From positions 1-21,089 of the forward strand of contig WAQA01000195.1 in NCBI GenBank assembly GCA_015520475.1: 21,089 nucleotides of DNA, written 5' to 3'. How positions within the stretch are numbered: position 1 is the stretch's first letter; each line of letters begins with the position of its first letter. This document shows, piece by piece, positions 13,554-21,089 of the stretch. The notes beneath the pieces were generated by a model. It worked only from the letters and a program-made list of their open reading frames with translations. It ran no database searches and was not told where the DNA came from. The position numbers and the translations under genes are program-made. The DNA is from Candidatus Bathyarchaeota archaeon (GTDB taxonomy: Archaea; Thermoproteota; Bathyarchaeia; Bathyarchaeales; WAQA01).

Positions 13554-16313
13554 TCATCTCCAACGTAGAATCTTCCGTTCATAGAACAGTTCCGGTAGGA
13601 GAAGCAGTCCTGAAAGGGCTACTGAACATACAAGCAGTAACTCCTCAATCCCTAATGGAACTGTTCCAAACATCGTCTGCAAAACTGGAACATATATCAC
13701 TGCAAATGTAGATGCGATAGAGGTTAACTCCGCAAATAGCAGGAAACGATTCGATGTCCAGCTCAACCTGAAAGCTGAGTACCTCTCAGATCTGCAGTTC
13801 CACACGATTATGAGCTCCCTTAATGTTGCCTGGGTGAAACACATAGTCTGCGCCTTAGCCAATCTTTCAGCCTCGGAGAGGCCGGCTGCAAAGAATCCAT
13901 ACTCATAGACGAGGAGGAAGATGGCTGTTGTACCAACATACTGACAGATGAAAGAGATTATTATCTGAAGCAATCTTCCATACAGGATTCCCTGCTTCGG
14001 ATCTCTCGGAGGCCTAGCCATGACATCCTCAAGCGGCGGGTCAACACTTAAAGCCGTAGCTGGTCCACCGTCAGTGACAAGGTTTATCCAGAGTATCATT
14101 GCAGCAGTCAACGGAAGAGGCATCCCGAGAATAGCGAAGGTTGCTATAACAGCTAACTCGTCGAAGTTGCTTCTCATCAGGAAGAAGGCGAACTTCCTTA
14201 TATTATCATATATTAATCGACCATGCTTCACAGCGTTCACTATTGTTGCGAAGTTATCATCCATCAATATCATATCTGAGGCTTCCTTTGTTACGTCTGT
14301 ACCTGTAATCCCCATTGCAACCCCTATATCAGCATTCTTAAGCGCTGGAGCATCATTCACTCCGTCCCCAGTCATCGCCACGATCTCACCCTTCTTCTTT
14401 AACGCGTTAACTATTCGAAGTTTATGCTCTGGAGAGACACGTGCATACACCTTGACTTTCTCCACTATATGTTCGAATTCTTCATTGCTGATACTATCCA
14501 GCTCCTCTCCTGTTAGGATCATGTCTCCATCCTTGAATATTCCAAGCTCCTTGGCTATTGCAACGGCTGTGAGCTTATGATCACCCGTTATCATCACAAC
14601 CTTGATTCCAGCCTTTCTGCATAGGATTACTGATTCCTTAGCCTCTTCCCTAGGCGGATCTATCATGCCCACTAATCCTACAAAGACCATACTTGCCTCA
14701 ACATCCTCACCGAATCTACCTCTAGATTCTGGAAGACGTTTATAGGCCATCCCTAAAACTCGAAGAGCATCATTAGCGAATTTCTCGTTGATCTCAAGTA
14801 TCTTCTTTCTCTTCTCCTTTGTAAGCCTCTTCTCCCTTCCATCCTCAAGGATCCAGCTGCATCTTTCAATAATTATCTCCGGAGCTCCCTTAGTGTAAGC
14901 GTATATGTCATCTCCAACCTTATGGATAGTCGTCATCATCTTCCTTTCTGAGCTAAATGGGATCTCGGCGATACGTGGACATCTCCTCTCCAGCTCTTCC
15001 TGTCTCAGCCCAGCCTTACATGCTGCTACGATAAGTGCTCCTTCAGTTGGATCTCCCGTTACATCCCATCTGTCACCATCATTCTCAAGACGAGAATTGT
15101 TACATAGAGCACCTATCTTGAGGAGGAGGGATAACGCTTCATCCCGTTTAGGATCTATCCGTTCACGTTCGGATTCATGGACAAATTCTCCTTCAGGAAC
15201 GTATCCTGAACCTGTAACTTCAACCGTTCTTCCATCACAGTACATTCTCCTAACAGTCATCTCACCCTTCGTCAATGTGCCAGTCTTATCTGAGCAGATC
15301 ACCGTCGTGGATCCTAGAGTTTCAGCCGCAGCTAGCTTCCTGATAACAGCATTATGCTTAGCCAGCTCCCTAGCTCCAAGAGCCAGAGCTATCGTAACGA
15401 TCGCTGGTAAACCTTCAGGAACTGCTGAGACGGCTAAGGCAACGACAACCATGAAGTATTCGATTAGATTCTCGAATTCCAGGGCGTTTGGTTCCCTAAG
15501 TATCTCAAGTACGAAGATTATTATACATACTACAATTATGAATTTGCTTAGTTTCTTGGCGAATTGGTTAAGTTTAACCTTTAGCGGAGGAGTCTTCTCC
15601 TCAGCCTCCTGTATCATACCAGCTATCTTGCCGAATTCCGTGTTCATTCCGGTTGAGGTGACAACGGCTTTTCCACGTCCATATATAACATGTGTCCCCA
15701 TGAAAACCATATTTCTTCTATCAGCTATCGAAGCTTCAGGCTTCACAGGTTTAGTATGCTTCTCCACAGGAGTTGATTCTCCCGTCAAGACAGCCTCGTT
15801 AGTTCTCAGATCTATGGATTCTATCACCCTAGCATCGGCTGGTATGCGATCTCCAGATTCAAGGAGGAGGATATCTCCTGGAACAACCTCCTCAGCCGGG
15901 ATTATCCTCTCCCTTCCATCCCTCAACACCCTTGCTTTGGGAGCTGCGAATCGTCTTAGAGCCTCCATAGCCTTCTCTGAACGATACTCCTGCACAAACC
16001 CGACAACCGAGTTAAGTATGACTATCACGCCTATAGTGACTGGATCAGCATAATCTTCCAAGGTTGGAGGTTCACTCTTCATGAAGATTGCTAATACCGA
16101 TATTGCTATCGCAGCCAGAAGCATAAGAACGAAGACGTCCTTGAATTGATTAAGGAATATTGTGAAGGGGCTTATCCGTCTCCTCTCTTCAATCCTGTTC
16201 GGTCCATACTCGCTTAAGCGTTTAGCAGCTTCCTCACTACTCAACCCTTTAACGTCAGTGTTTAACGCCTTCAAGACGCTCTCTAAGCTTTCTGCATGCC
16301 ACTGCATCTTCAT
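13554..16313 (-). CDS. P-type Ca2+-transporting ATPase (P2A, SERCA/PMR1-like)
   Basis: A 919-residue ten-helix pump that uses ATP to move calcium out of the cytoplasm. Order: N-terminal cation-ATPase region (7-40), TM1-2, actuator loop with TGES 177-180, TM4 with PEGLP 299-303, CSDKTGT with Asp342, KGAP 475-478, TGDGVND 648-654, then TM5-10. All SERCA calcium ligands have counterparts: Glu300 (Glu309), Asn716 and Glu719 (Asn768, Glu771), Asn744, Thr747 and Asp748 in LWINLVTDG (Asn796, Thr799, Asp800), and Glu833 (Glu908). Both sites I and II therefore look intact. An in-frame ATG at 16307 is an alternative start. It diverges from homoserine kinase across 113 bases; TTTATTAA (16355-16348, minus) is a possible TATA box. 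Its 3' end is 218 bases before valS on the same strand. Confidence 0.94.
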   Translation of the reverse strand: MKMQWHAESLESVLKALNTDVKGLSSEEAAKRLSEYGPNRIEERRRISPFTIFLNQFKDVFVLMLLAAIAISVLAIFMKSEPPTLEDYADPVTIGVIVILNSVVGFVQEYRSEKAMEALRRFAAPKARVLRDGRERIIPAEEVVPGDILLLESGDRIPADARVIESIDLRTNEAVLTGESTPVEKHTKPVKPEASIADRRNMVFMGTHVIYGRGKAVVTSTGMNTEFGKIAGMIQEAEEKTPPLKVKLNQFAKKLSKFIIVVCIIIFVLEILREPNALEFENLIEYFMVVVALAVSAVPEGLPAIVTIALALGARELAKHNAVIRKLAAAETLGSTTVICSDKTGTLTKGEMTVRRMYCDGRTVEVTGSGYVPEGEFVHESERERIDPKRDEALSLLLKIGALCNNSRLENDGDRWDVTGDPTEGALIVAACKAGLRQEELERRCPRIAEIPFSSERKMMTTIHKVGDDIYAYTKGAPEIIIERCSWILEDGREKRLTKEKRKKILEINEKFANDALRVLGMAYKRLPESRGRFGEDVEASMVFVGLVGMIDPPREEAKESVILCRKAGIKVVMITGDHKLTAVAIAKELGIFKDGDMILTGEELDSISNEEFEHIVEKVKVYARVSPEHKLRIVNALKKKGEIVAMTGDGVNDAPALKNADIGVAMGITGTDVTKEASDMILMDDNFATIVNAVKHGRLIYDNIRKFAFFLMRSNFDELAVIATFAILGMPLPLTAAMILWINLVTDGGPATALSVDPPLEDVMARPPRDPKQGILYGRLLQIIISFICQYVGTTAIFLLVYEYGFFAAGLSEAERLAKAQTMCFTQATLRELIIVWNCRSERYSAFRLSWTSNRFLLFAELTSIASTFAVIYVPVLQTMFGTVPLGIEELLLVCSVALSGLLLLPELFYERKILRWR

Positions 16314-16423
16314 CTTCTAAGTCTTCCCATACTAAGACACTCAGACATTAATAAATTTTCTTTTATCCCGGAAAGGGAGGATATTTTAGGCAAGAATTAA
16401 GAATATGGATATTCAAGTATTTA

Positions 16424-16431
16424 GGTGTGAG
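16424..16431 (+). promoter_or_regulatory. Shine-Dalgarno sequence deciding the homoserine kinase start
   Basis: GGTGTGAG lies 7 bases before the ATG at 16439. The GTG at 16427, which opens the longest frame, falls inside this sequence and has no purine-rich site of its own. This favours the ATG. Confidence 0.6.
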
Positions 16432-16438
16432 ATGCAGA

Positions 16439-17380
16439 ATGGAATATCAAATTGTTGAGGCGGTTGCTCCAGCCTCCTCAGCCAATCTAGGATCAGGATT
16501 CGACGTCTTCAGTGTAGCCCTAGAAGCCCTCAAAGACTCCGTTAGGGTCGAAGTTGGAGATGAGAGGGGTATACGTATAAACGTGAAGGGAATAGGCTCA
16601 AACATTATACCTACAGATCCAGAGAGGAACACGGCCGGAGTAACAGCCAAAACCTTACTTAAACTTTCAAAGAGGAATGTTGGGTTAAAGATTGAGATTT
16701 ACAAGGGGGTTAGGCCTGGCAGCGGACTTGGAAGCAGCGCCGCAAGCGCCGCTGCAACAGCGGTAGCACTGAACAAAGCGTTAGGCCTCAACATGGCAAG
16801 AACAGAATTGATTGAGATAGCTGCTATGGGAGAAGTTGCATCCGCAGGCGTTGCCCACGCAGATAACGTCTCATCAGCAATCCTAGGCTTCTTCAACCTT
16901 GTCAGATCCTATGATCCGTTGAGGGTGGTTAATATGCGCCTCCCAGAGAACGCAGGCTTCGCAATAGCAATCCCAAACATATACTATAATACTGGCAGGG
17001 CACGCGCGATACTGCCTAGAAAGGTAAGCCTATCAGACCTAACATGTAATGTCGGATATGCATCAACGTTCATAGCTGGAATAGCATTAAAGGATGTTAA
17101 TCTGATGGGGGAGGGAATGAAGGATAGAATAATTGAACCTGCAAGGGCAAGATTGATTCCTGGACTCAAACACGTTAAAGAAGCAGCATTAAACGCTGGA
17201 GCTGCAGGAGTAACGATAAGCGGCGCAGGACCCTCCATAATAGCCCTAGTCAACACAGACAGAGCAGACATGAAAGAAGTAGCCAAAGCCATGAGAGAGG
17301 CCTTTAGAGAGAAGGGAATAAAAAGCGACGTTATATGCTCAAGAACCGGACCGGGCGCCCAGATAGTGAGGGCCGAATGA
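16439..17380 (+). CDS. thrB: Homoserine kinase
   Basis: A GHMP-family kinase that phosphorylates homoserine with ATP, the step before threonine synthase. From the ATG it has 313 residues. The N-terminal block VAPASSANLGSGFDVFSVAL and the ATP-loop block GVRPGSGLGSSAASAAATAVALN are both diagnostic of ThrB, which also matches in total length (about 300-320). A later AGAAGVTISGAGPSIIAL segment is the third GHMP motif. The frame can be extended to a GTG at 16427 (adding four residues), but that codon overlaps the likely ribosome site and family members start close to the first motif. It is transcribed away from the calcium ATPase; no other threonine gene is in the window. Cytoplasmic. Confidence 0.94.
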   Translation: MEYQIVEAVAPASSANLGSGFDVFSVALEALKDSVRVEVGDERGIRINVKGIGSNIIPTDPERNTAGVTAKTLLKLSKRNVGLKIEIYKGVRPGSGLGSSAASAAATAVALNKALGLNMARTELIEIAAMGEVASAGVAHADNVSSAILGFFNLVRSYDPLRVVNMRLPENAGFAIAIPNIYYNTGRARAILPRKVSLSDLTCNVGYASTFIAGIALKDVNLMGEGMKDRIIEPARARLIPGLKHVKEAALNAGAAGVTISGAGPSIIALVNTDRADMKEVAKAMREAFREKGIKSDVICSRTGPGAQIVRAE

Positions 17381-17468
17381 TAGATCATATCCTCATCGAT
17401 ATCTGAGCGGATACTCACAATACCTCTTCACCATTCATCAAGCTTAGAGCAGCATAAAAGTTATTGAG

Positions 17469-17476
17469 TATATAAA
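17469..17476 (+). promoter_or_regulatory. TATA-like box of the deaminase gene
   Basis: TATATAAA predicts initiation near 17499, leaving a leader of about 28 bases before the ATG at 17527. It is the clearest TATA match in the window. Confidence 0.6.
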
Positions 17477-17526
17477 GATAGATGGATAGGGATTATTTTT
17501 AGTCTAAAATCTCTCGGGACGAGAAT

Positions 17527-18831
17527 ATGGAATGCAACATGATGATTAAAGGATGCACAATCCTCACAATGGATAGGGGGAGAATTATAAAGAGGGGATT
17601 AATCGCTATCAACAATGAGAGAATAGAGTATGTTGGAAGAGAAGAGGAAGCCGGCGATATTAAGGCTGAAAGGATCATTGACGGACATGGAAAAGTTGCA
17701 ATGCCAGGATTGATAAACTGCCACACCCACATCGCAATGACTCTCTTCAGAGGTATAGCAGAGGATCAAGAAGTGAATAGATGGCTTAGAGAGACCATAT
17801 GGCCACTGGAAGCGAAACTTGATCCTTTAGATGTATATTTCGGTTCTTTACTTGGATGTCTCGAGATGATTAAGAGTGGAACAACATGCTTCTGCGACAT
17901 GTACCTTTACGGAGAATCTGTTGTGAGGGCGGCTGAGAGATCCGGGTTAAGAGCTGTTATAGCGCCCGGAATCATAGAAGCTGGAGATAGAAGGATAGGT
18001 GAGAAGATGCTTGCTGAAAGCGTGAGGATATCTGAGAAGTACAGATGCTATGCTGGAGGGAGGATTACAACGCGGTTAGGTCCACATGCAGTGTACACTT
18101 GCAGCTTAGACCTGCTAAAGAAGGTTAGGGATAACGCTTCATCCCTAAAGGTAGGAGTTCACATACACCTAGCAGAGTCTAAAGAGGCAGCTATTAGAGT
18201 GAGAGAGGAGAGAGGCATTAGCGAAGTATCCATACTGGATGAGGCTGGACTCTTAGATTCAAATCTGCTCGCAGCCCACTGCATACATCTCTCCAGAGAA
18301 GAGATAGGCATTCTGGCTGAGAGAGATGTTAAAGTAGTCTATAATCCAGTCTCGAACATGAAGTTGGCTTCAGGAATACCGAGGATTAAGGAGATGCTTG
18401 ATTTAGGGGTTACAGTTGGCCTAGGCACAGATGGACCTGCCAGCAACAATGCTCTAGACATGTTCGAGACTATGAAGACAGCAGCTCTTCTCCAGAAGAT
18501 CTACTATAAGGATCCAAAGGTTCTCCCTGCAAGGAAGGTGCTTGAGATGGCGACTATTGACGGAGCTAAAGCTCTAGGCCTAGAAGACATTACTGGATCA
18601 ATAGAGGCAGGGAAGAAGGCTGATATAATATTGGTGGATATGCGGAAACCTCATTTAACCCCAGTACATAACGTCTACGCATCCCTCGTCTACTCAGCAC
18701 GTGGATGCGACGTAGACACAACAATAGTTAACGGAGAAATATTGATGGAGAATAGGGAAGTAAAAAGATTAAGGGAGGATGAAGTTATAGAAAAAGCGGA
18801 GAAGACTGCTTTGAATCTGATTTTACGTTGA
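17527..18831 (+). CDS. 5'-methylthioadenosine / S-adenosylhomocysteine / 5'-deoxyadenosine deaminase (amidohydrolase)
   Basis: A 434-residue amidohydrolase that should deaminate an adenosine-type thio or deoxy nucleoside to its inosine counterpart, part of S-adenosylmethionine by-product salvage. Metal ligands and active-site residues are visible: GLINCHTHIAMTLFRG with His66 and His68, HIHLAES with His212, His214 and Glu217, AAHCIHL with His251, VYNPVSNMKLASG (271-283), and GLGTDGPASNN with Asp302. The C-terminal GSIEAGKKADIILVD returns to the composite beta-sandwich domain. The family has members acting on MTA, SAH or 5'-deoxyadenosine (DadD in methanogens), and sequence alone does not separate them. 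An ATG at 17539 is a possible alternative start. Its stop codon is two bases from that of porB on the other strand. Confidence 0.88.
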   Translation: MECNMMIKGCTILTMDRGRIIKRGLIAINNERIEYVGREEEAGDIKAERIIDGHGKVAMPGLINCHTHIAMTLFRGIAEDQEVNRWLRETIWPLEAKLDPLDVYFGSLLGCLEMIKSGTTCFCDMYLYGESVVRAAERSGLRAVIAPGIIEAGDRRIGEKMLAESVRISEKYRCYAGGRITTRLGPHAVYTCSLDLLKKVRDNASSLKVGVHIHLAESKEAAIRVREERGISEVSILDEAGLLDSNLLAAHCIHLSREEIGILAERDVKVVYNPVSNMKLASGIPRIKEMLDLGVTVGLGTDGPASNNALDMFETMKTAALLQKIYYKDPKVLPARKVLEMATIDGAKALGLEDITGSIEAGKKADIILVDMRKPHLTPVHNVYASLVYSARGCDVDTTIVNGEILMENREVKRLREDEVIEKAEKTALNLILR

Positions 18832-18833
18832 TC

Positions 18834-19754
18834 CTACGCTTCTCCGCAGAGCTCAGTTATTCTCTTCCAGTTCTCATCAACCCACTCCTGAATCCTCTTG
18901 ATCTCATGTTGGAATTGAGGCTTGAAGAGATGCCTGAATCTCCCCTGCAACTTTAGGAATTCCTCAATGGGCTTCGGCCTTGGAACCTTAATGTTCAATT
19001 TGTATTTGCCGTTCTCCACTTCATAGACTGGCCAGTAACGTGTCTGAACAGCTAATCTAGCTATCTCGATGCTTTTATCGGAGTCATGTCTCATCCCAAG
19101 CGGACAGGGAGAGAACACATGTATAACCGCTGGCCCCTCAACCGCCAAGCCCCTCTGAACCTTCCTTATATAATCGTTCCAGTAAGCCGGGGATGCCGTG
19201 GCCGCATACTCAATCCCATGAGCAGCACATATCCCTATAAAGTCCTTCTTAAATTCTGGTTTACCGGGAATCTTTGTTCCAGCAGGGCTTGTCGTCGTGG
19301 CTGCTCCATGAGGAGTTGCACCTGACCTCTGTATTCCAGTATTCATGTATGCTTCATTATCATAGCATATGTAGAGGAAGTCATGTCCCCTCTCAAGGGC
19401 TCCAGAGAGAGCTTGTATCCCAATATCGAAGGTTCCCCCGTCACCTGCAAAGGCTATTATATCAACCTCTTTATTCCATGCCCCTCTCTTCTTCAATGCT
19501 TTGATTGCGGCTTCTATTCCAGAAGCCACGGCAGCAGCGTTCTCGAAGGCCACATGAACCCATGGGGTCCTCCAGGACGTGTACGGATATATCGTCGAAG
19601 CCACCTCTAAGCATCCAGTAGCATTAACTATTATTGTAGGTCTCCTCAGCGCCTTCAAGGTCATCCTAGCGATTATCCCAGCTCCACACCCAGCACATAA
19701 TCGATGACCGGATGTGAAGAGCTCCTCGACAGTAAGCTCCTTTAACGTAACCAT
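18834..19754 (-). CDS. porB: Pyruvate:ferredoxin oxidoreductase, beta subunit
   Basis: The thiamine-diphosphate-binding subunit of the enzyme that converts pyruvate and CoA to acetyl-CoA and CO2, reducing ferredoxin. It has 306 residues. HRLCAGCGAG supplies Cys20 and Cys23, ATGCLEV Cys48 and FSPCPLG Cys217, the four expected ligands of the proximal 4Fe-4S cluster. FAGDGGTFDIG (102-112) and DNEAYMNTGIQRSG (132-145) form the TPP/Mg motif. The run MNTGIQRSGATPHGAATTTS is characteristic of the pyruvate rather than the 2-oxoglutarate enzyme. The start is one base after the porA stop codon, with GAGGG just upstream inside porA, so the genes are co-translated in one operon. Confidence 0.95.
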   Translation of the reverse strand: MVTLKELTVEELFTSGHRLCAGCGAGIIARMTLKALRRPTIIVNATGCLEVASTIYPYTSWRTPWVHVAFENAAAVASGIEAAIKALKKRGAWNKEVDIIAFAGDGGTFDIGIQALSGALERGHDFLYICYDNEAYMNTGIQRSGATPHGAATTTSPAGTKIPGKPEFKKDFIGICAAHGIEYAATASPAYWNDYIRKVQRGLAVEGPAVIHVFSPCPLGMRHDSDKSIEIARLAVQTRYWPVYEVENGKYKLNIKVPRPKPIEEFLKLQGRFRHLFKPQFQHEIKRIQEWVDENWKRITELCGEA

Positions 19755-19755
19755 C

Positions 19756-20934
19756 TTATTCCCTCACTCCTACAAATTTTATCGGTTCCTTAACGGTTCC
19801 AGTCCTCGCAACTTCAAGCGCTTCGTCGAAGATAACCTTTATATCTGATGGCGTAATGTCTCTTCCTCCTAAACCATAGATTCCATTAAATATTTTGAGG
19901 TCTGAACCGTTCCGGTAGAGGATCGAGGCTATATCACTGCATAATGCTCCATATGGAGCCCCAAAGCTACATGCCCTATCAAGAACCGCTAGAGCCTTCA
20001 AGCCCTTAACAGCCTCCAATAGATCCTCTGATGGGAATGGACGGTAAACCCAAGGCTTTATCACACCAACCTTCCTCCCTTTACTTCGAAGGTTCTTCGC
20101 TACAGCCTTGGCGGTTCCCGCGGTGCTTCCTAGACAGAGAATGGCTGCCTCAGAATCTTCAACGCCATAAACATCAACGGTTCCATATTCTCTACCTGTC
20201 AATTCATAGTATTCTTTATTCACTTTCTCAATTACTTGGAACGCCTTATCGAACGCTTCAACCTGCTGCCTCTTCACCTCAAAGTAGTAGTCGGTGAGAC
20301 ATAGAGCTCCAACAGTTATGGGTCTGTCAGGATCAACCCTGAAGAGAGGCTTCCTCGTCGACACAAACCTGGATACTTCCTCGTCATCTTGAACCTCAAC
20401 GCCCTCAAGCGAATGCGACAGAATGAAACCGTCCAGGTTCACGGTTACCGGAAGCAGAACATCGTGATCCTCAGCTATCCTGAAGGCCTGTATTATCCAG
20501 TCATAGGCTTCCTGAGCGTTCTCGGCATATATCTGGATCCATCCGCTGTCCCTTGAACCCATCATGTCAGAGTGGTCTCCATGAATATTTATTGGAGCGG
20601 ATAACGCCCTGTTTGCAACAGCCATCACAATAGGACATCTCAAACCTGAAGCAATATATAGCATCTCATGCATCAGAGCTAAGCCTTGACTTGCAGTTGC
20701 CGTGAAGACCCTTGCACCTGCAAGGCTGGCGCCGATACATGCAGACATCGCTGAATGCTCAGACTCTACACAGATAAACTCTGCATGCACCTCCCCATTA
20801 AAGACGTACTCACTGAAGGTTTCCACTATGATCGTCTGAGGAGTAATAGGATAGGCCGCTACAACATCTACATTCGACTGTTTAGCAGCATAGGCAGCCG
20901 CTTCATCCCCAGTTAAACCTATAACTCTACTCAT
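19756..20934 (-). CDS. porA: Pyruvate:ferredoxin oxidoreductase, alpha subunit
   Basis: The 392-residue alpha subunit forms much of the active site with PorB. Visible blocks: AAYPITPQT (26-34) contacting thiamine diphosphate and substrate, CVESEHSAMSA with Glu59 (likely cofactor-activating glutamate), FTATASQGLALMHEML (77-92), VANRALSAPINIHGDHSD (106-123) and the RDSGWIQIYAENAQEAYD run (128-145), all typical of pyruvate oxidoreductases. The C-terminal half carries the transketolase-like domain, with AILCLGSTAGTAKAV and GVIKPWVYRPFP. Its ATG overlaps the stop codon of porD as ATGA (20931-20934), and GGAGGAGGAA upstream inside porD is a strong ribosome site. Order delta-alpha-beta matches archaeal por operons; the gamma gene is expected just beyond the right edge. 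Confidence 0.95.
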   Translation of the reverse strand: MSRVIGLTGDEAAAYAAKQSNVDVVAAYPITPQTIIVETFSEYVFNGEVHAEFICVESEHSAMSACIGASLAGARVFTATASQGLALMHEMLYIASGLRCPIVMAVANRALSAPINIHGDHSDMMGSRDSGWIQIYAENAQEAYDWIIQAFRIAEDHDVLLPVTVNLDGFILSHSLEGVEVQDDEEVSRFVSTRKPLFRVDPDRPITVGALCLTDYYFEVKRQQVEAFDKAFQVIEKVNKEYYELTGREYGTVDVYGVEDSEAAILCLGSTAGTAKAVAKNLRSKGRKVGVIKPWVYRPFPSEDLLEAVKGLKALAVLDRACSFGAPYGALCSDIASILYRNGSDLKIFNGIYGLGGRDITPSDIKVIFDEALEVARTGTVKEPIKFVGVRE

Positions 20935-21089
20935 CTCCGTTCCTCCTCCATTCTTATGGCCTTAACTGGACATTCATTAGCGCATATCCCGCATCCCTTG
21001 CAATAGTCATAATTTACGGTGACTATCTTCTCCTTTCTGATTATGGCGCCGTCTGGACAGTATATCCAGCATAGGAGGCAGTATATGCA
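20931..21089 (-). CDS. porD: Pyruvate:ferredoxin oxidoreductase, delta (ferredoxin-like) subunit, partial
   Basis: The reading frame runs in from the right edge and gives the last 52 residues of the two-cluster ferredoxin subunit that carries electrons from the thiamine site to free ferredoxin. Two 4Fe-4S motifs are complete: CIYCLLCWIYCPD and, after about 20 residues, CKGCGICANECPV. The N-terminal part, normally some 30-50 residues, lies outside the window. It ends with the ATGA overlap into porA. It would be missed by searches requiring an in-window start codon. Confidence 0.92.
   Translation of the reverse strand, partial: CIYCLLCWIYCPDGAIIRKEKIVTVNYDYCKGCGICANECPVKAIRMEEERR

Noticed and set aside
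14020..14580. Plus-strand open frame of 186 codons
   Set aside because: Antisense to the calcium ATPase phosphorylation and hinge region; it is a mirror of conserved coding sequence, with no recognisable domain.
14905..16053. Plus-strand open frame of 382 codons
   Set aside because: It lies wholly antisense to the calcium ATPase, whose frame contains every expected motif; the plus-strand translation is serine-rich low-information sequence with no family motifs.

Overview
The window looks like a piece of an archaeal chromosome. The signs are an archaeal-type phosphoenolpyruvate carboxylase, a split pyruvate:ferredoxin oxidoreductase with separate delta, alpha and beta genes, an archaeal-type UMP kinase and valyl-tRNA synthetase, TATA-like boxes ahead of several genes, and a tRNA-Leu interrupted by a 17-nt intron with a bulge-helix-bulge junction. 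The gene mix (PpcA-type PEP carboxylase, ferredoxin-dependent pyruvate metabolism, glycoside hydrolase, sulfatase-fold enzyme) would suit an anaerobic, heterotrophic member of the Thermoproteota/Bathyarchaeia side of the archaea. That placement is an inference; nothing here fixes the lineage. I saw no phage, transposase, rRNA or cas gene.

Layout. Positions 1-1371 (minus) hold PEP carboxylase, cut by the left edge. After a 369-base gap come an HAD-family hydrolase (1741-2430, minus) and a sulfatase-fold enzyme (2574-3968, minus), with a 29-bp direct repeat between them. Diverging from these is a glycogen-debranching-type glucosidase (4174-6168, plus), followed by a P3A proton-pumping ATPase (6317-8773, plus). 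Next come tRNA-Leu(CAA) (8898-9002) and UMP kinase (9070-9744), both minus. An MBL-fold hydrolase (10055-10879, plus) converges on valyl-tRNA synthetase (10876-13335, minus), the two sharing their stop codons. A P2A calcium ATPase (13554-16313, minus) diverges from homoserine kinase (16427/16439-17380, plus). An MTA/SAH-type deaminase (17527-18831, plus) converges on the porD-porA-porB operon (18834 to the right edge, minus).

How it fits together. Pyruvate:ferredoxin oxidoreductase links pyruvate and acetyl-CoA through ferredoxin, and PEP carboxylase makes oxaloacetate from PEP, so both ends of the window carry central C3/C4 metabolism. Homoserine kinase (threonine synthesis) and the deaminase (salvage of MTA, SAH or 5'-deoxyadenosine) are amino-acid and S-adenosylmethionine housekeeping. 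UMP kinase, valyl-tRNA synthetase and tRNA-Leu are core functions. The two P-type ATPases keep the full set of known proton and calcium ligands. Apart from the por genes, most genes appear to be separate transcription units with their own promoters.

The least ordinary parts are the promoter-like 29-bp repeat with one copy over the sulfatase stop codon, two enzymes whose signature catalytic residues are replaced (Thr for Cys/Ser in the sulfatase, Ser for the second Asp in the HAD protein), palindromes at the tRNA-Leu and valS promoters, and the tRNA intron. I did not find a clearly new multi-gene system.
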